From assembly GCA_947488635.1 (NCBI GenBank), contig CANLAY010000026.1, forward strand, positions 1 through 9,657: 9,657 bases of DNA, in the 5' to 3' direction. Made by a program: the position numbers and the translations under genes. Each line of letters begins with the position of its first letter. The stretch's first letter is position 1. The DNA is from Candidatus Nanopelagicaceae bacterium. GTDB taxonomy: Bacteria > Actinomycetota > Actinomycetes > Nanopelagicales > Nanopelagicaceae. The notes under the pieces were generated by a model that was given only the letters and a program-made list of their open reading frames with translations, had not been told where the DNA came from and ran no database searches. Shown in pieces: positions 1-6,968 of the stretch.

Positions 1-615
1 CATGGCCATAGAGCTGGTGCTAACAAAATTGTTGAGTTCTTGGGCTGGTGTGAAGAGGCTGAAGTAAAAGTTGTAACTCTTTGGCTGCTTTCAACTGATA
101 ATTTCAAACGAACTGATGAAGAATTAACGGCGCTGTTGGGAATTATCGGCAATACCGTTGATGAATTAGCAGCAACTGGTCGCTGGAATATTAAAGCAGT
201 CGGTGCCTTGGATTTATTGCCGGAATGGCTGGCCACCAAGCTAGCCTCATTAAAACCAATTCGCAGCGATGGCTTAGAAGTTAACGTGGCAATTAGTTAT
301 GGCGGCCGTCGCGAAATTGTTGATGCAGTAAAGAGTTACTTATCTGCGCAAGAAAATGATGGCCACGATTTATCAGTAGCTGCTGAGAACATCTCGGCAG
401 ATGAGATTGCTAAATATCTATACACCGCTGGCCAGCCCGACCCCGAGTTATTAATTAGAACATCTGGTGAACAACGTCTCGGTGGCTTCTTACTGTGGCA
501 GAGCGCACAATCTGAATATTATTTCTGCGAAGCTTATTGGCCAGATTTCCGTCGAGTCGATTTCTTAAGAGCTCTTCGTTCTTACGCAACCCGTCATCGT
601 CGGTTGGGTAAATAA
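1..615 (+). CDS. uppS: Z-isoprenyl diphosphate synthase (UppS family), 5' truncated by window
   Basis: Cis-prenyltransferase that condenses isopentenyl diphosphate with an allylic diphosphate to make Z-prenyl chains for cell-envelope lipid carriers. It is a soluble enzyme acting at the membrane surface. The frame is open from base 1, where it encodes HGHRAGANKIVEFL, the segment after the missing N-terminal catalytic Asp region. 204 residues are visible, so about 50 are missing. Family motifs follow in order: a LLSTDNFKR segment, the AISYGGRREIVDAV segment, RTSGE (bases 457-471) leading into RLGGFLLWQ, and YWPDF near the C-terminus. RTSGE is the diphosphate-binding, metal-associated region. 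The FCEAYWPDF and VDFLRALR tail resembles the actinobacterial short-chain paralogue (M. tuberculosis Rv1086, Z-farnesyl diphosphate synthase) more than the long-chain decaprenyl enzyme, and the downstream phoH2-to-ychF order fits that. The product chain length is inferred. The usual RLSN is RLGG here. Confidence 0.93.
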   Translation, partial: HGHRAGANKIVEFLGWCEEAEVKVVTLWLLSTDNFKRTDEELTALLGIIGNTVDELAATGRWNIKAVGALDLLPEWLATKLASLKPIRSDGLEVNVAISYGGRREIVDAVKSYLSAQENDGHDLSVAAENISADEIAKYLYTAGQPDPELLIRTSGEQRLGGFLLWQSAQSEYYFCEAYWPDFRRVDFLRALRSYATRHRRLGK

Positions 616-626
616 GTCATTTAGAT

Positions 627-640
627 TTAACTTTTGTTAA
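627..640. repeat. AT-rich inverted repeat in the uppS-phoH2 gap
   Basis: TTAAC and GTTAA are perfect 5-base complementary arms around a TTTT loop, starting 11 bases after the uppS stop. There is no GC-rich stem and no trailing T-run, so it is not a convincing intrinsic terminator. It could be an operator or chance. The rest of the 122-base gap is AT-rich. A TTGCAC (682-687) followed by TAAATA (703-708) is a possible but poorly spaced promoter for phoH2. Confidence 0.3.
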
Positions 641-737
641 CCGCGTGTCGAAAGCAAATTATTAATCAGCAGTTCTAGCGTTTGCACATCGCCTACAACA
701 ACTAAATATGACCTCTACTTGAAATGCGGGGAATTTC

Positions 738-2045
738 TTGAGCGCTGCGGATAGAAAAACTTATGTCCTAGATACCAGCGTTCTGCTCGCCGATCCGGCC
801 GCGTTAGGCCGATTTGCCGAACATGAGGTCATCATTCCAATTGCCGTAATTGGCGAACTAGAAACAAAGCGCGACCACCCAGAACTGGGCTATTTTGCGC
901 GTGCAGCTCTGCGATATTTAGATGATTTACGTGTTACTCATGGCCGCTTAGATCGCCCACTAAAGATTACACCTGTTGGTGGCACACTTTCAGTTGAACT
1001 CAACCACACCGATTTAAGTTCGCTGCCTCATGGCTTCTTGCGTGATGGCACAAATGACTCTCGTATTTTGGCGATTGCAAAGAATTTAATGTCAGATGGA
1101 AAGAAAGTTGTTTTAGTTACTAAAGATTTGCCACTTCGAGTTAAGGCATCTGCCGTTGGCGTCGAGGCCGAGGAATATCGCGCCGAGACAGTTTCTAACA
1201 GTGGCTGGACCGGAATTGAAGAAATCGATGTTGGCCATAATGTCATTGATGATCTCTATGCCAGTGATCGCGCTGACCATGAAGTCGCCCATCACCTGCC
1301 AGTACATACCGGCATCGTTTTGCATTCTGAAAAAGGCAGCGCCTTAGCCCGCGTTACCGTCGATAAACAATTGCAATTAGTTCGTGGCGATCGCAGCGCT
1401 TTTGGTCTGCATGGTCGCAGCGCCGAACAAAGAATTGCCCTTGATCTTTTGCTTGATCCAGAAATCGGCATCGTCTCACTTGGCGGTCGCGCCGGAACTG
1501 GCAAGAGCGCACTAGCTCTTTGCGCCGGACTCGAAGCGGTTATGGAAAAGCGGTTACATAAGAAGGTAGTAATTTTCCGTCCGCTCTATCCAGTTGGCGG
1601 ACAAGAGCTGGGTTACTTGCCAGGTAGTGAAGGCGAAAAAATGTCACCGTGGGCCCAAGCGGTTTTCGATACTTTGGGCGCACTAGTTAGCCAACAAGTC
1701 ATCGATGAAATTCTGGACCGCGGGCTAATCGAAGTTCTGCCGCTAACTCACATTCGCGGCCGTTCGCTGCACGACTCTTTTGTAATTGTCGATGAAGCCC
1801 AGTCGCTCGAACGCGGAGTTCTGCTCACCGTGCTCTCGCGCATCGGCCAATCTTCGCGAGTGATCCTGACCCACGACGTTGCCCAACGCGATAACTTGCG
1901 AGTTGGCCGCCATGATGGCGTCGTTGCCGTGGTCGAAACTTTGAAAGGCCACCCGCTCTTTGCCCACGTGACCTTGACTCGCTCAGAGCGCTCTCCGATT
2001 GCCGCCCTGGTTACTGAGCTCCTCGAAGGCCCAATTCCTAGTTAG
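738..2045 (+). CDS. phoH2: PhoH2: PIN-domain RNase fused to PhoH-type ATPase
   Basis: Probable ATP-dependent RNA helicase/ribonuclease of the cytoplasm. The PIN domain spans about residues 8-145 and has the expected acidic residues: D12 (VLDTS), E40 (IGELE), D107 (GTNDSRIL) and D130 (TKDLPLR). A linker leads to the PhoH ATPase (about 225-435), with Walker A GRAGTGKS (250-257), HIRGRS (338-343), Walker B FVIVDEAQ (348-355), THDVAQRDN (378-386) and RSERSP near the end as a candidate arginine finger. The 435 residues are close to the roughly 433 of M. tuberculosis PhoH2 (Rv1095). The start is TTG: an in-frame stop at 720-722 leaves no ATG or GTG before the PIN motif, and GGGG at 728-731 is a weak ribosome-binding site six bases upstream. 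Mycobacterial phoH2 is reported with a small upstream antitoxin gene (phoAT); none is visible here. RNA activity is inferred from the family. Confidence 0.95.
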   Translation: MSAADRKTYVLDTSVLLADPAALGRFAEHEVIIPIAVIGELETKRDHPELGYFARAALRYLDDLRVTHGRLDRPLKITPVGGTLSVELNHTDLSSLPHGFLRDGTNDSRILAIAKNLMSDGKKVVLVTKDLPLRVKASAVGVEAEEYRAETVSNSGWTGIEEIDVGHNVIDDLYASDRADHEVAHHLPVHTGIVLHSEKGSALARVTVDKQLQLVRGDRSAFGLHGRSAEQRIALDLLLDPEIGIVSLGGRAGTGKSALALCAGLEAVMEKRLHKKVVIFRPLYPVGGQELGYLPGSEGEKMSPWAQAVFDTLGALVSQQVIDEILDRGLIEVLPLTHIRGRSLHDSFVIVDEAQSLERGVLLTVLSRIGQSSRVILTHDVAQRDNLRVGRHDGVVAVVETLKGHPLFAHVTLTRSERSPIAALVTELLEGPIPS

Positions 2046-2064
2046 TCGGCTGGCTTTGACAGGT

Positions 2065-2084
2065 GCCTAAAAGAGGCCCTTTTT
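2065..2084 (+). terminator. weak intrinsic terminator candidate after phoH2
   Basis: GCCT (2065-2068) and AGGC (2074-2077) can pair around a five-base loop, followed by CC and five T residues (2080-2084), 20 bases after the phoH2 stop. The stem is only four base pairs, so termination would be weak. Position and T-run are the main support. Confidence 0.35.
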
Positions 2085-2227
2085 AATGTCACACTCACAT
2101 ATCGGACATTTCGGACTTCTGCCTAGGTGACCTGCGCTTTTACAACTCGCCGCAATGTGTCAATCCTTAGAATTTGCGACTCACGCGTACTTTAATTTGC
2201 CGATGTCAGTGCGCCTTGCCAGTCTAA

Positions 2228-2265
2228 ACCCTGTTACTCACCCGAGCGGGTGAGATTTGTAGGGT
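2228..2265 (+). promoter_or_regulatory. structured 5' leader with 18-bp palindrome upstream of the transglycosylase gene
   Basis: CTCACCCG (2237-2244) and CGGGTGAG (2247-2254) are perfect 8-base inverted arms separated by AG. Outside them ACCCT (2228-2232) and AGGGT (2261-2265) also pair, giving a two-stage hairpin with a small internal loop. The hairpin ends four bases before the ribosome-binding site. As DNA it has the form of a dimeric repressor operator; as RNA it could control access to the Shine-Dalgarno. No T-run follows, so it is not an ordinary terminator. TTTAAT at 2191-2196 is a possible -10 upstream, without a good -35. The regulator or ligand is unknown. Confidence 0.55.
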
Positions 2266-2269
2266 AAGG

Positions 2270-2276
2270 AAAGGAG
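2270..2276 (+). promoter_or_regulatory. strong ribosome-binding site that fixes the GTG start
   Basis: AAAGGAG lies five bases before the GTG at 2282-2284. It is the best Shine-Dalgarno in the window and sets the start of the secreted transglycosylase gene, directly downstream of the leader hairpin. Confidence 0.75.
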
Positions 2277-2281
2277 TCACC

Positions 2282-2896
2282 GTGGGTTTACATTTGAACT
2301 CTTCCCGTCGCGCATTAGCGATCTGGACAACTGTGGCTGCTTTCTTAGGTTTTGCTATCTTGCAACCAAGTGCCTATGGCCTTGAGTTTCCAGCCACGAC
2401 CTCACTGACCTTGTCCTCTGATGTGGTCGATAGCCAAACTGGCGAAGATTACTTAACTTCCAACTTTGATCCAGAAATCGCGCCAATCGAAGCTGCCCTC
2501 TTTAGCGAGCTATCTTCATCAGCCACAGTTTCAGCCTCAGCGATGTCTTTGGTTTCCTCAGCAAGTGCCAGCGTTGAGCTAGCCCGCACCCCCGATGGGG
2601 CTCGCGAAGTTGCCAAGGCTTTGATGGAAGATAAATATGGCTGGGGCGAGAAGCAGTACGCCTGCCTAGATGGCCTTTGGACGAAAGAGAGCCACTGGAA
2701 TTACCGAGCTAGCAATAAGCGCTCCGGTGCCCATGGAATTCCACAAGCCCTGCCAGCTAGCAAGATGGAAGTAATCGGAACTGACTGGCGAACCAACCCG
2801 GTAACTCAGATTTCATGGGGACTTCACTATATCGATAAACGATATGAGACCCCTTGTGGCGCCTTCGCAAAATTCAAGCGCACTAACTGGTACTAA
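2282..2896 (+). CDS. secreted transglycosylase-like (SLT) cell-wall protein
   Basis: Probable peptidoglycan-cleaving or remodelling protein acting outside the membrane. The 204-residue product begins with a signal peptide: SSRR, then the hydrophobic stretch ALAIWTTVAAFLGFAIL, with likely cleavage after AYG (residue 33). Residues 40-105 are a Ser/Ala/Thr-rich linker. The C-terminal domain (about 106-204) matches small actinobacterial SLT/lysozyme-like proteins: WGEKQYACLDGLWTKESHWN, with E136 in the position of the catalytic glutamate, then GAHGIPQALPASKM, DWRTNPVTQISWGLHYI and CGAFAKFKRTNWY at the end. C128 and C192 could form a disulfide. There is no LysM, G5 or other wall-binding domain, so the linker may be the only tether. 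The GTG start follows a strong ribosome-binding site and a structured leader, suggesting regulated expression. It converges on the fumarase gene with a 6-bp gap. Enzyme activity is inferred from the fold. Confidence 0.88.
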   Translation: MGLHLNSSRRALAIWTTVAAFLGFAILQPSAYGLEFPATTSLTLSSDVVDSQTGEDYLTSNFDPEIAPIEAALFSELSSSATVSASAMSLVSSASASVELARTPDGAREVAKALMEDKYGWGEKQYACLDGLWTKESHWNYRASNKRSGAHGIPQALPASKMEVIGTDWRTNPVTQISWGLHYIDKRYETPCGAFAKFKRTNWY

Positions 2897-2902
2897 ACCA
2901 AA

Positions 2903-4558
2903 CTAGCGTGGTCCCATGCCAATTGTGATTGGCTTTGAAGTCTCGGCAAAGAAATCGCCACCCTTATCGTCGACCACAATGAAGGCCGGGAAATCTACAA
3001 CATCGATTTTCCAAACAGCTTCCATGCCGAGTTCGGCGAAATCTAGAACTTCAACTTTCTTAATGCAATCTTGGGCAAGGCGAGCAGCTGGCCCACCGAT
3101 CGAACCAAGATAGAAACCACCATGAGTCTTACAAGAATCAGTAACTGCCTTTGAGCGATTACCTTTCGCCAACATAATTTTTGAACCACCGCGGCTCTGG
3201 AAATATTCAACGTAGGAATCCATACGACCGGCAGTTGTTGGTCCGAAGGAACCAGATGCGTAACCGGCCGGAGTCTTAGCTGGGCCAGCGTAATAAACCG
3301 CGAAATTACGTAGGTAATCTGGCATTGGGGCGCCTTGATCCATCATCTCTTTGATCTTGGCATGGGCAAGATCGCGGGCCACAACTAAAGTGCCAGTTAA
3401 CGAAATGCGAGTCTTAAGTGGGTGCTTGGAAAGCTCGGCTAAGACATTTTCCATTGGTTGATTCAAATTAATATTTACCACGCCATCGTTTAGATGTTCA
3501 TCGGTGGTCTCGGGCAAGAAGTGCGCTGGCTCGCGCTCTAACTCTTCGAGGAAAATGCCCTCTTTGGTGATCTTGCCTTTTGCTTGGCGGTCAGCTGAAC
3601 AAGAAACTGCAATCGCAATTGGCAGTGAGGCCCCATGGCGAGGCAGTCGAACAACTCGCACATCGTGACAGAAGTACTTGCCACCAAATTGCGCACCGAT
3701 TCCAAGGGTACGAGTTAGCTCTAGCACTTGCTGCTCTAGTTCTAGATCGCGGAAACCGTGGCCAGTAGCGGCATCGCCCTTAGTTGGCAGTGAATCTAGG
3801 TACTTAGTACTAGCCAATTTCGCGGTCTTTACCGTGTGCTCGGCGCTAGTGCCGCCAATAACAATTGCTAAGTGATACGGCGGGCAAGCTGCGGTGCCGA
3901 TTGAACGAAGCTTTTCATCAAGCCAAGTCATAAATGATTTCGGATTTAAGATTGCTTTGGTCTCTTGATAAAGGAAAGATTTATTAGCGCTGCCGCCACC
4001 TTTAGCAATGAATAAGAAGTTGTATTCATCGTAGTGCTCGCTATCGGCATAGATTTCAATTTGGGCCGGCAAGTTATTGCCAGTGTTCTTTTCATCCCAG
4101 GTTGTAACTGGGGCCAGCTGCGAATAACGAAGATTCAAATTTGTATAGGCATCATAAATACCTTTTGAGATCGCAACTTCATCTTTGCTCTGGGTCAGCA
4201 CGAACTGACCTTTCTTTGCTGAGACAATTGCAGTGCCGGTGTCTTGGCACATTGGCAAAATTCCACCGGCCGAGATGTTGGCATTTTTTAATAAGTCCAG
4301 GGCCACAAAGCGATCGTTAGGCGATGCTTCAGAGTCTTTTAAAATATTTGCTAGTTGCTGTAAATGTTCGGCACGTAAGTAATGTGAAATATCGGCAATT
4401 GCTGTACTAGTTAACTTCTCAATTGCCTCTGGGGCTATTTCGAGGAATTCCAGTTCGCCAACTTTTAAAGTGCGAACGCCATCAGTGCCGAGGCTGCGAT
4501 ATTTGGTGGTATCTGGCCCAATCGGCAATAGGTCAGAGTATGTGAATTCAGGAGACAT
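2903..4558 (-). CDS. fum: class I fumarate hydratase, iron-sulfur, fused alpha/beta type
   Basis: Reversible hydration of fumarate to L-malate in the TCA cycle; cytoplasmic. The 551 residues are full length for the fused two-domain class I enzyme. The alpha domain carries [15 protein letters not shown] (C104), [21 protein letters not shown] (C225) and [11 protein letters not shown] (C320). These three cysteines have the spacing expected of the ligands of the oxygen-sensitive [4Fe-4S] cluster. The beta domain (about 370-551) has [36 protein letters not shown] and KGNRSKAV, with conserved active-site segments. It is the last gene of an xseA-xseB-fum operon, with only 8 bases between the xseB stop and this ATG, and its ribosome-binding site overlaps that stop. 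Members of this family also hydrate related diacids, but fumarase is the usual role. It is unrelated in sequence to class II FumC. Confidence 0.95.
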   Translation of the reverse strand: MSPEFTYSDLLPIGPDTTKYRSLGTDGVRTLKVGELEFLEIAPEAIEKLTSTAIADISHYLRAEHLQQLANILKDSEASPNDRFVALDLLKNANISAGGILPMCQDTGTAIVSAKKGQFVLTQSKDEVAISKGIYDAYTNLNLRYSQLAPVTTWDEKNTGNNLPAQIEIYADSEHYDEYNFLFIAKGGGSANKSFLYQETKAILNPKSFMTWLDEKLRSIGTAACPPYHLAIVIGGTSAEHTVKTAKLASTKYLDSLPTKGDAATGHGFRDLELEQQVLELTRTLGIGAQFGGKYFCHDVRVVRLPRHGASLPIAIAVSCSADRQAKGKITKEGIFLEELEREPAHFLPETTDEHLNDGVVNINLNQPMENVLAELSKHPLKTRISLTGTLVVARDLAHAKIKEMMDQGAPMPDYLRNFAVYYAGPAKTPAGYASGSFGPTTAGRMDSYVEYFQSRGGSKIMLAKGNRSKAVTDSCKTHGGFYLGSIGGPAARLAQDCIKKVEVLDFAELGMEAVWKIDVVDFPAFIVVDDKGGDFFAETSKPITIGMGPR

Positions 4559-4563
4559 TTGCG

Positions 4564-4569
4564 CACCTA
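4564..4569 (-). promoter_or_regulatory. fum ribosome-binding site overlapping the xseB stop
   Basis: On the minus strand TAGGTG contains both the xseB stop TAG and an AGGTG Shine-Dalgarno five bases before the fum ATG. Ribosomes ending xseB would stop on the fum initiation region, which suggests translational coupling of the two genes. Confidence 0.6.
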
Positions 4570-4764
4570 TTCGCTTGGCTTAACTGAATCTAACTTTGCC
4601 TTCGCCCCATCTAGCCATTCCTGGCAGATCTTCGCGAGCTCTTCACCGCGTTCCCATAACTTCAAGGAATCTTCCAGGGTTGCGCCACCAGTTTCTAGCG
4701 ATGAAACAACTTGCGCCAGTTCATCACGCGCTGCTTCATATGAGATCTTCTTATCTGCGGCCAT
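4567..4764 (-). CDS. xseB: exodeoxyribonuclease VII small subunit
   Basis: Small helical subunit of exonuclease VII, which binds several copies around XseA for degradation of single-stranded DNA to oligonucleotides in repair. The 65-residue length is normal for the family. Conserved positions are visible: SYEAARDEL (8-16), SSLETGG (21-27), [14 protein letters not shown] (30-43), C47 and the AKAKLDSV end. It lies 23 bases after xseA on the same strand, with a weak Shine-Dalgarno, and is followed after 8 bases by fum. The pairing with xseA supports the call independently of sequence. Confidence 0.93.
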   Translation of the reverse strand: MAADKKISYEAARDELAQVVSSLETGGATLEDSLKLWERGEELAKICQEWLDGAKAKLDSVKPSE

Positions 4765-4787
4765 GGCTTAAATCTACTGCCTGCTCT

Positions 4788-5987
4788 TTAACTTGTAACC
4801 ATGGCGCTGGTCTCACCTTGGGCCAGTCTAATTCGCAGCTTTTCGCCATCTGTAAGAGCGGCGCTATCACGGGCAATGCTGCCATCGGCTAATTGCACGA
4901 CGGCATAGCCACGATCAAGGGTGGCCTGTGGCGAAAGCGCGCGCACTCGAGCCGTTACTTGTTGCAATTCTTCTTGGGCAATTGCAAGGCGGCCTTGGAA
5001 ACTACGAATCGAACGATCGCGTAAAGACGTAATGATTTCCAATCGCGAAGTAATCATCACGGCAGGGTCGCGCAGAACTGGGCGCGCTGCCAAGTTGGCA
5101 ATCTTGGAACTTTCGAGTTCAATCATATTTCGCATAAAGCGGCTTGCGCGATCACGAAGTTTTTCAATCAAATCGATCTCTTCATTAATATCTGGCACCA
5201 CGCGCTTTGCCGCATCAGTCGGTGTTGATGCCCGGAAGTCAGCAACTAAATCAAGTAGTGGTGAATCTTTTTCGTGACCAATTGCGCTAACAATTGGTGT
5301 GCTGCACTGAGCAGCTAAGCGAACTAAACCTTCATCACTAAATGGCAAGAGATCTTCAAAGGATCCGCCGCCGCGAGTAATGATGATGACATCAACATCG
5401 GCCAGTGCTTCTAGTTCGGCTAATGCAGCAGATACTTCACTAACAGCGGCGGCGCCTTGCACAGTTACTTCGCGAATTTCAAACTGCACAGCCGGCCAAC
5501 GACGTTTGGCATTTTCAACCACATCGCGTTCAGCATCAGTATTGCGACCACAGATCAAACCAATTTTGCGGGGCAGCAATGGCAAGGCAACTTTGTTTTC
5601 CGAATCAAATAAACCTTCAGCTGCCAACATAGTTTTTAGTGCTTCCAGACGCGCTAATAATTCACCAACGCCCACTTGGCGAATTTCGCGAGCCGATAGC
5701 GTGTAAGAACCATTCTTGGTATACCAAGAGCCTTTGGCATAAAGCACAACGCGAGCATTTGCTGGCAGCGGTGCAACGCTGGCTAATACCGATTTGTGGC
5801 ACATCACCGAAAGGCTCATATCAACGCTGGAATCACGCAGGCGCAGAAAAGCCATGCCGCCACTACGTTCATTGAGTTCGGCGATTTCGCCTTCGATCCA
5901 GATTGGCCCTAATCGATCGAGATATTCCTTGATCGCTTCAGTGACGGCGCGTACTGGCGCGGGGGATTCACTTGAAGTTTCGAGCAT
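4788..5987 (-). CDS. xseA: exodeoxyribonuclease VII large subunit
   Basis: Catalytic subunit of exonuclease VII, a metal-independent single-strand DNase acting from both ends. The N-terminal OB-fold (about 25-105) begins [24 protein letters not shown]. The catalytic domain has [15 protein letters not shown] (141-155), [22 protein letters not shown] (starting 198) and [29 protein letters not shown] (starting 233). D155, R205, H238 and D241 align with residues I recall as important in E. coli XseA. A helical region (about 265-350) and the typical [15 protein letters not shown]-terminus follow. The 399 residues are shorter than E. coli (456) and close to other actinobacterial forms. The ATG has AGGA seven bases upstream (5995-5998). 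It is the first gene of the xseA-xseB-fum operon and is divergent from ispH with a 26-bp spacer. Confidence 0.95.
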   Translation of the reverse strand: MLETSSESPAPVRAVTEAIKEYLDRLGPIWIEGEIAELNERSGGMAFLRLRDSSVDMSLSVMCHKSVLASVAPLPANARVVLYAKGSWYTKNGSYTLSAREIRQVGVGELLARLEALKTMLAAEGLFDSENKVALPLLPRKIGLICGRNTDAERDVVENAKRRWPAVQFEIREVTVQGAAAVSEVSAALAELEALADVDVIIITRGGGSFEDLLPFSDEGLVRLAAQCSTPIVSAIGHEKDSPLLDLVADFRASTPTDAAKRVVPDINEEIDLIEKLRDRASRFMRNMIELESSKIANLAARPVLRDPAVMITSRLEIITSLRDRSIRSFQGRLAIAQEELQQVTARVRALSPQATLDRGYAVVQLADGSIARDSAALTDGEKLRIRLAQGETSAMVTS

Positions 5988-6000
5988 GGATTGATCCTAA

Positions 6001-6007
6001 TAGACTA
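6001..6007. promoter_or_regulatory. candidate shared divergent -10 between xseA and ispH
   Basis: TAGACT (6001-6006) on the plus strand fits the TAnnnT core, and seven bases separate it from the ispH ATG, the geometry of a leaderless transcript. The same bases read TAGTCT (6007-6002) on the minus strand, also TAnnnT, pointing at xseA. No good -35 is seen for either direction. The ispH ATG has no clear Shine-Dalgarno, which agrees with leaderless initiation. On the minus strand the implied leader would be only about seven bases, so the xseA promoter may instead lie further upstream. Confidence 0.4.
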
Positions 6008-6013
6008 AGCGAC

Positions 6014-6967
6014 ATGAGTAAGCGGATCCTCTTAGCTGCGCCACGCGGGTATTGCGCCGGCGTTGACCGAGCCGTGATCACTGTTGAAAAAGCACTCGAG
6101 CTCTACGGTGCTCCGGTTTATGTGCGCAAGCAGATCGTTCATAACAAGCATGTTGTGGCAACCCTCGAAGCTCGCGGCGCCATCTTTGTTGATCAAACCG
6201 ATGAAGTACCCGAGGGCAAGATCGTAGTTTTCTCAGCTCATGGAGTTTCACCAGCAGTTCATGAAGAAGCGGCAAACCGTAATCTAAAAACCATTGATGC
6301 TACTTGCCCACTTGTTACCAAAGTTCACCACGAAGCGCGACGTTTTGCAGCAGAGGAGCTAGAGATTTTATTTATCGGCCACGAAGGCCATGAAGAAGTC
6401 GAAGGCACGATGGGCGAAGCAGTTGGCAAAGTTAAATTAGTAGATGGCTTAGATTCTGCCCGCACCGTGCAACCGACTCCAGGTAAGAAGCTAGCTTGGC
6501 TATCGCAAACAACGCTTAGCGTTGATGAAGCACTGGAATCAGTTGCGATTCTAAAAGAGCGTTTCCCGGATATTCAAGATCCACCTTCAGATGACATTTG
6601 CTATGCCACTACTAATCGCCAAGATGCCATCAAAGTTATTGCCCCACAAGCAGATTTAGTTATTGTGGTTGGTTCAACAAACTCATCGAACTCAGTTCGT
6701 TTAGTTGAAGTAGCCAAGGAATATGGCACACCTCAGGCTTACTTAATCGACTATGCCGCCGAAGCAAAAGAGGAATGGCTAACCGGCGTTGAAACAATCG
6801 GTGTAACTAGTGGTGCCTCAGTGCCTGAAATCTTGGTCGATGACTTACTTAAATGGTTAGCAGAGCGTGGTTTCGCAGATGTTGAAACCGTTACTGCAGC
6901 GCAAGAATCATTGCTCTTTGCGCTACCACCAGAGCTACGCAAAGATATTAAGGCAGCAGCTCAGTAA
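6014..6967 (+). CDS. ispH: 4-hydroxy-3-methylbut-2-enyl diphosphate reductase (IspH/LytB)
   Basis: Last step of the MEP pathway: reduces HMBPP to isopentenyl and dimethylallyl diphosphate in the cytoplasm using a [4Fe-4S] cluster. The 317-residue product has the three cluster cysteines in context: [10 protein letters not shown] (C14), IDATCPLV (C98) and [11 protein letters not shown] (C196). Substrate-binding residues are also present: H43 in IVHN, H76 in [18 protein letters not shown] with H126 and E128, SQTTLS, and [10 protein letters not shown]. The ATG at 6014 puts [16 protein letters not shown] at the N-terminus, as expected. A TTG at 5972 is open in frame, but it would add 14 unconserved residues and overlap xseA, so I rejected it. 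It converges on the membrane-protein gene with a single base between stop codons. Its product feeds prenyl synthesis such as the uppS-family enzyme at the window start. Confidence 0.96.
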   Translation: MSKRILLAAPRGYCAGVDRAVITVEKALELYGAPVYVRKQIVHNKHVVATLEARGAIFVDQTDEVPEGKIVVFSAHGVSPAVHEEAANRNLKTIDATCPLVTKVHHEARRFAAEELEILFIGHEGHEEVEGTMGEAVGKVKLVDGLDSARTVQPTPGKKLAWLSQTTLSVDEALESVAILKERFPDIQDPPSDDICYATTNRQDAIKVIAPQADLVIVVGSTNSSNSVRLVEVAKEYGTPQAYLIDYAAEAKEEWLTGVETIGVTSGASVPEILVDDLLKWLAERGFADVETVTAAQESLLFALPPELRKDIKAAAQ

Positions 6968-6968
6968 C

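Noticed and set aside
1866..1890. THD..Q in PhoH2 in place of the more common GD..Q motif, as a sign of a defective ATPase
   Set aside because: As I recall, THDVAQRDN is the normal form in actinobacterial PhoH2 proteins, and Walker A and B are intact.
2086..2130. 14-codon leader peptide frame (MSHSHIGHFGLLPR) between phoH2 and the transglycosylase gene
   Set aside because: An AGAGG nine bases upstream is acceptable, but the frame is very short, overlaps the terminator candidate and has no run of codons typical of attenuation peptides.
2046..2281. c-di-AMP (ydaO) riboswitch upstream of the cell-wall enzyme gene
   Set aside because: These riboswitches often precede wall hydrolase genes in Actinobacteria, but I could not find the conserved GGTGAATC-like and CCGTCAGCTAAC-like blocks here. 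The visible structure is a simple two-stage hairpin.
4596..4892. 98-codon open frame on the plus strand, and similar frames opposite fum, xseA and phoH2
   Set aside because: They lie antisense or out of frame to well-supported genes and have no recognisable motifs; they are shadows of those genes.
5972..6013. TTG at 5972 as the ispH start
   Set aside because: It would add 14 residues not found in the family and overlap xseA. The ATG at 6014 gives the standard N-terminus.
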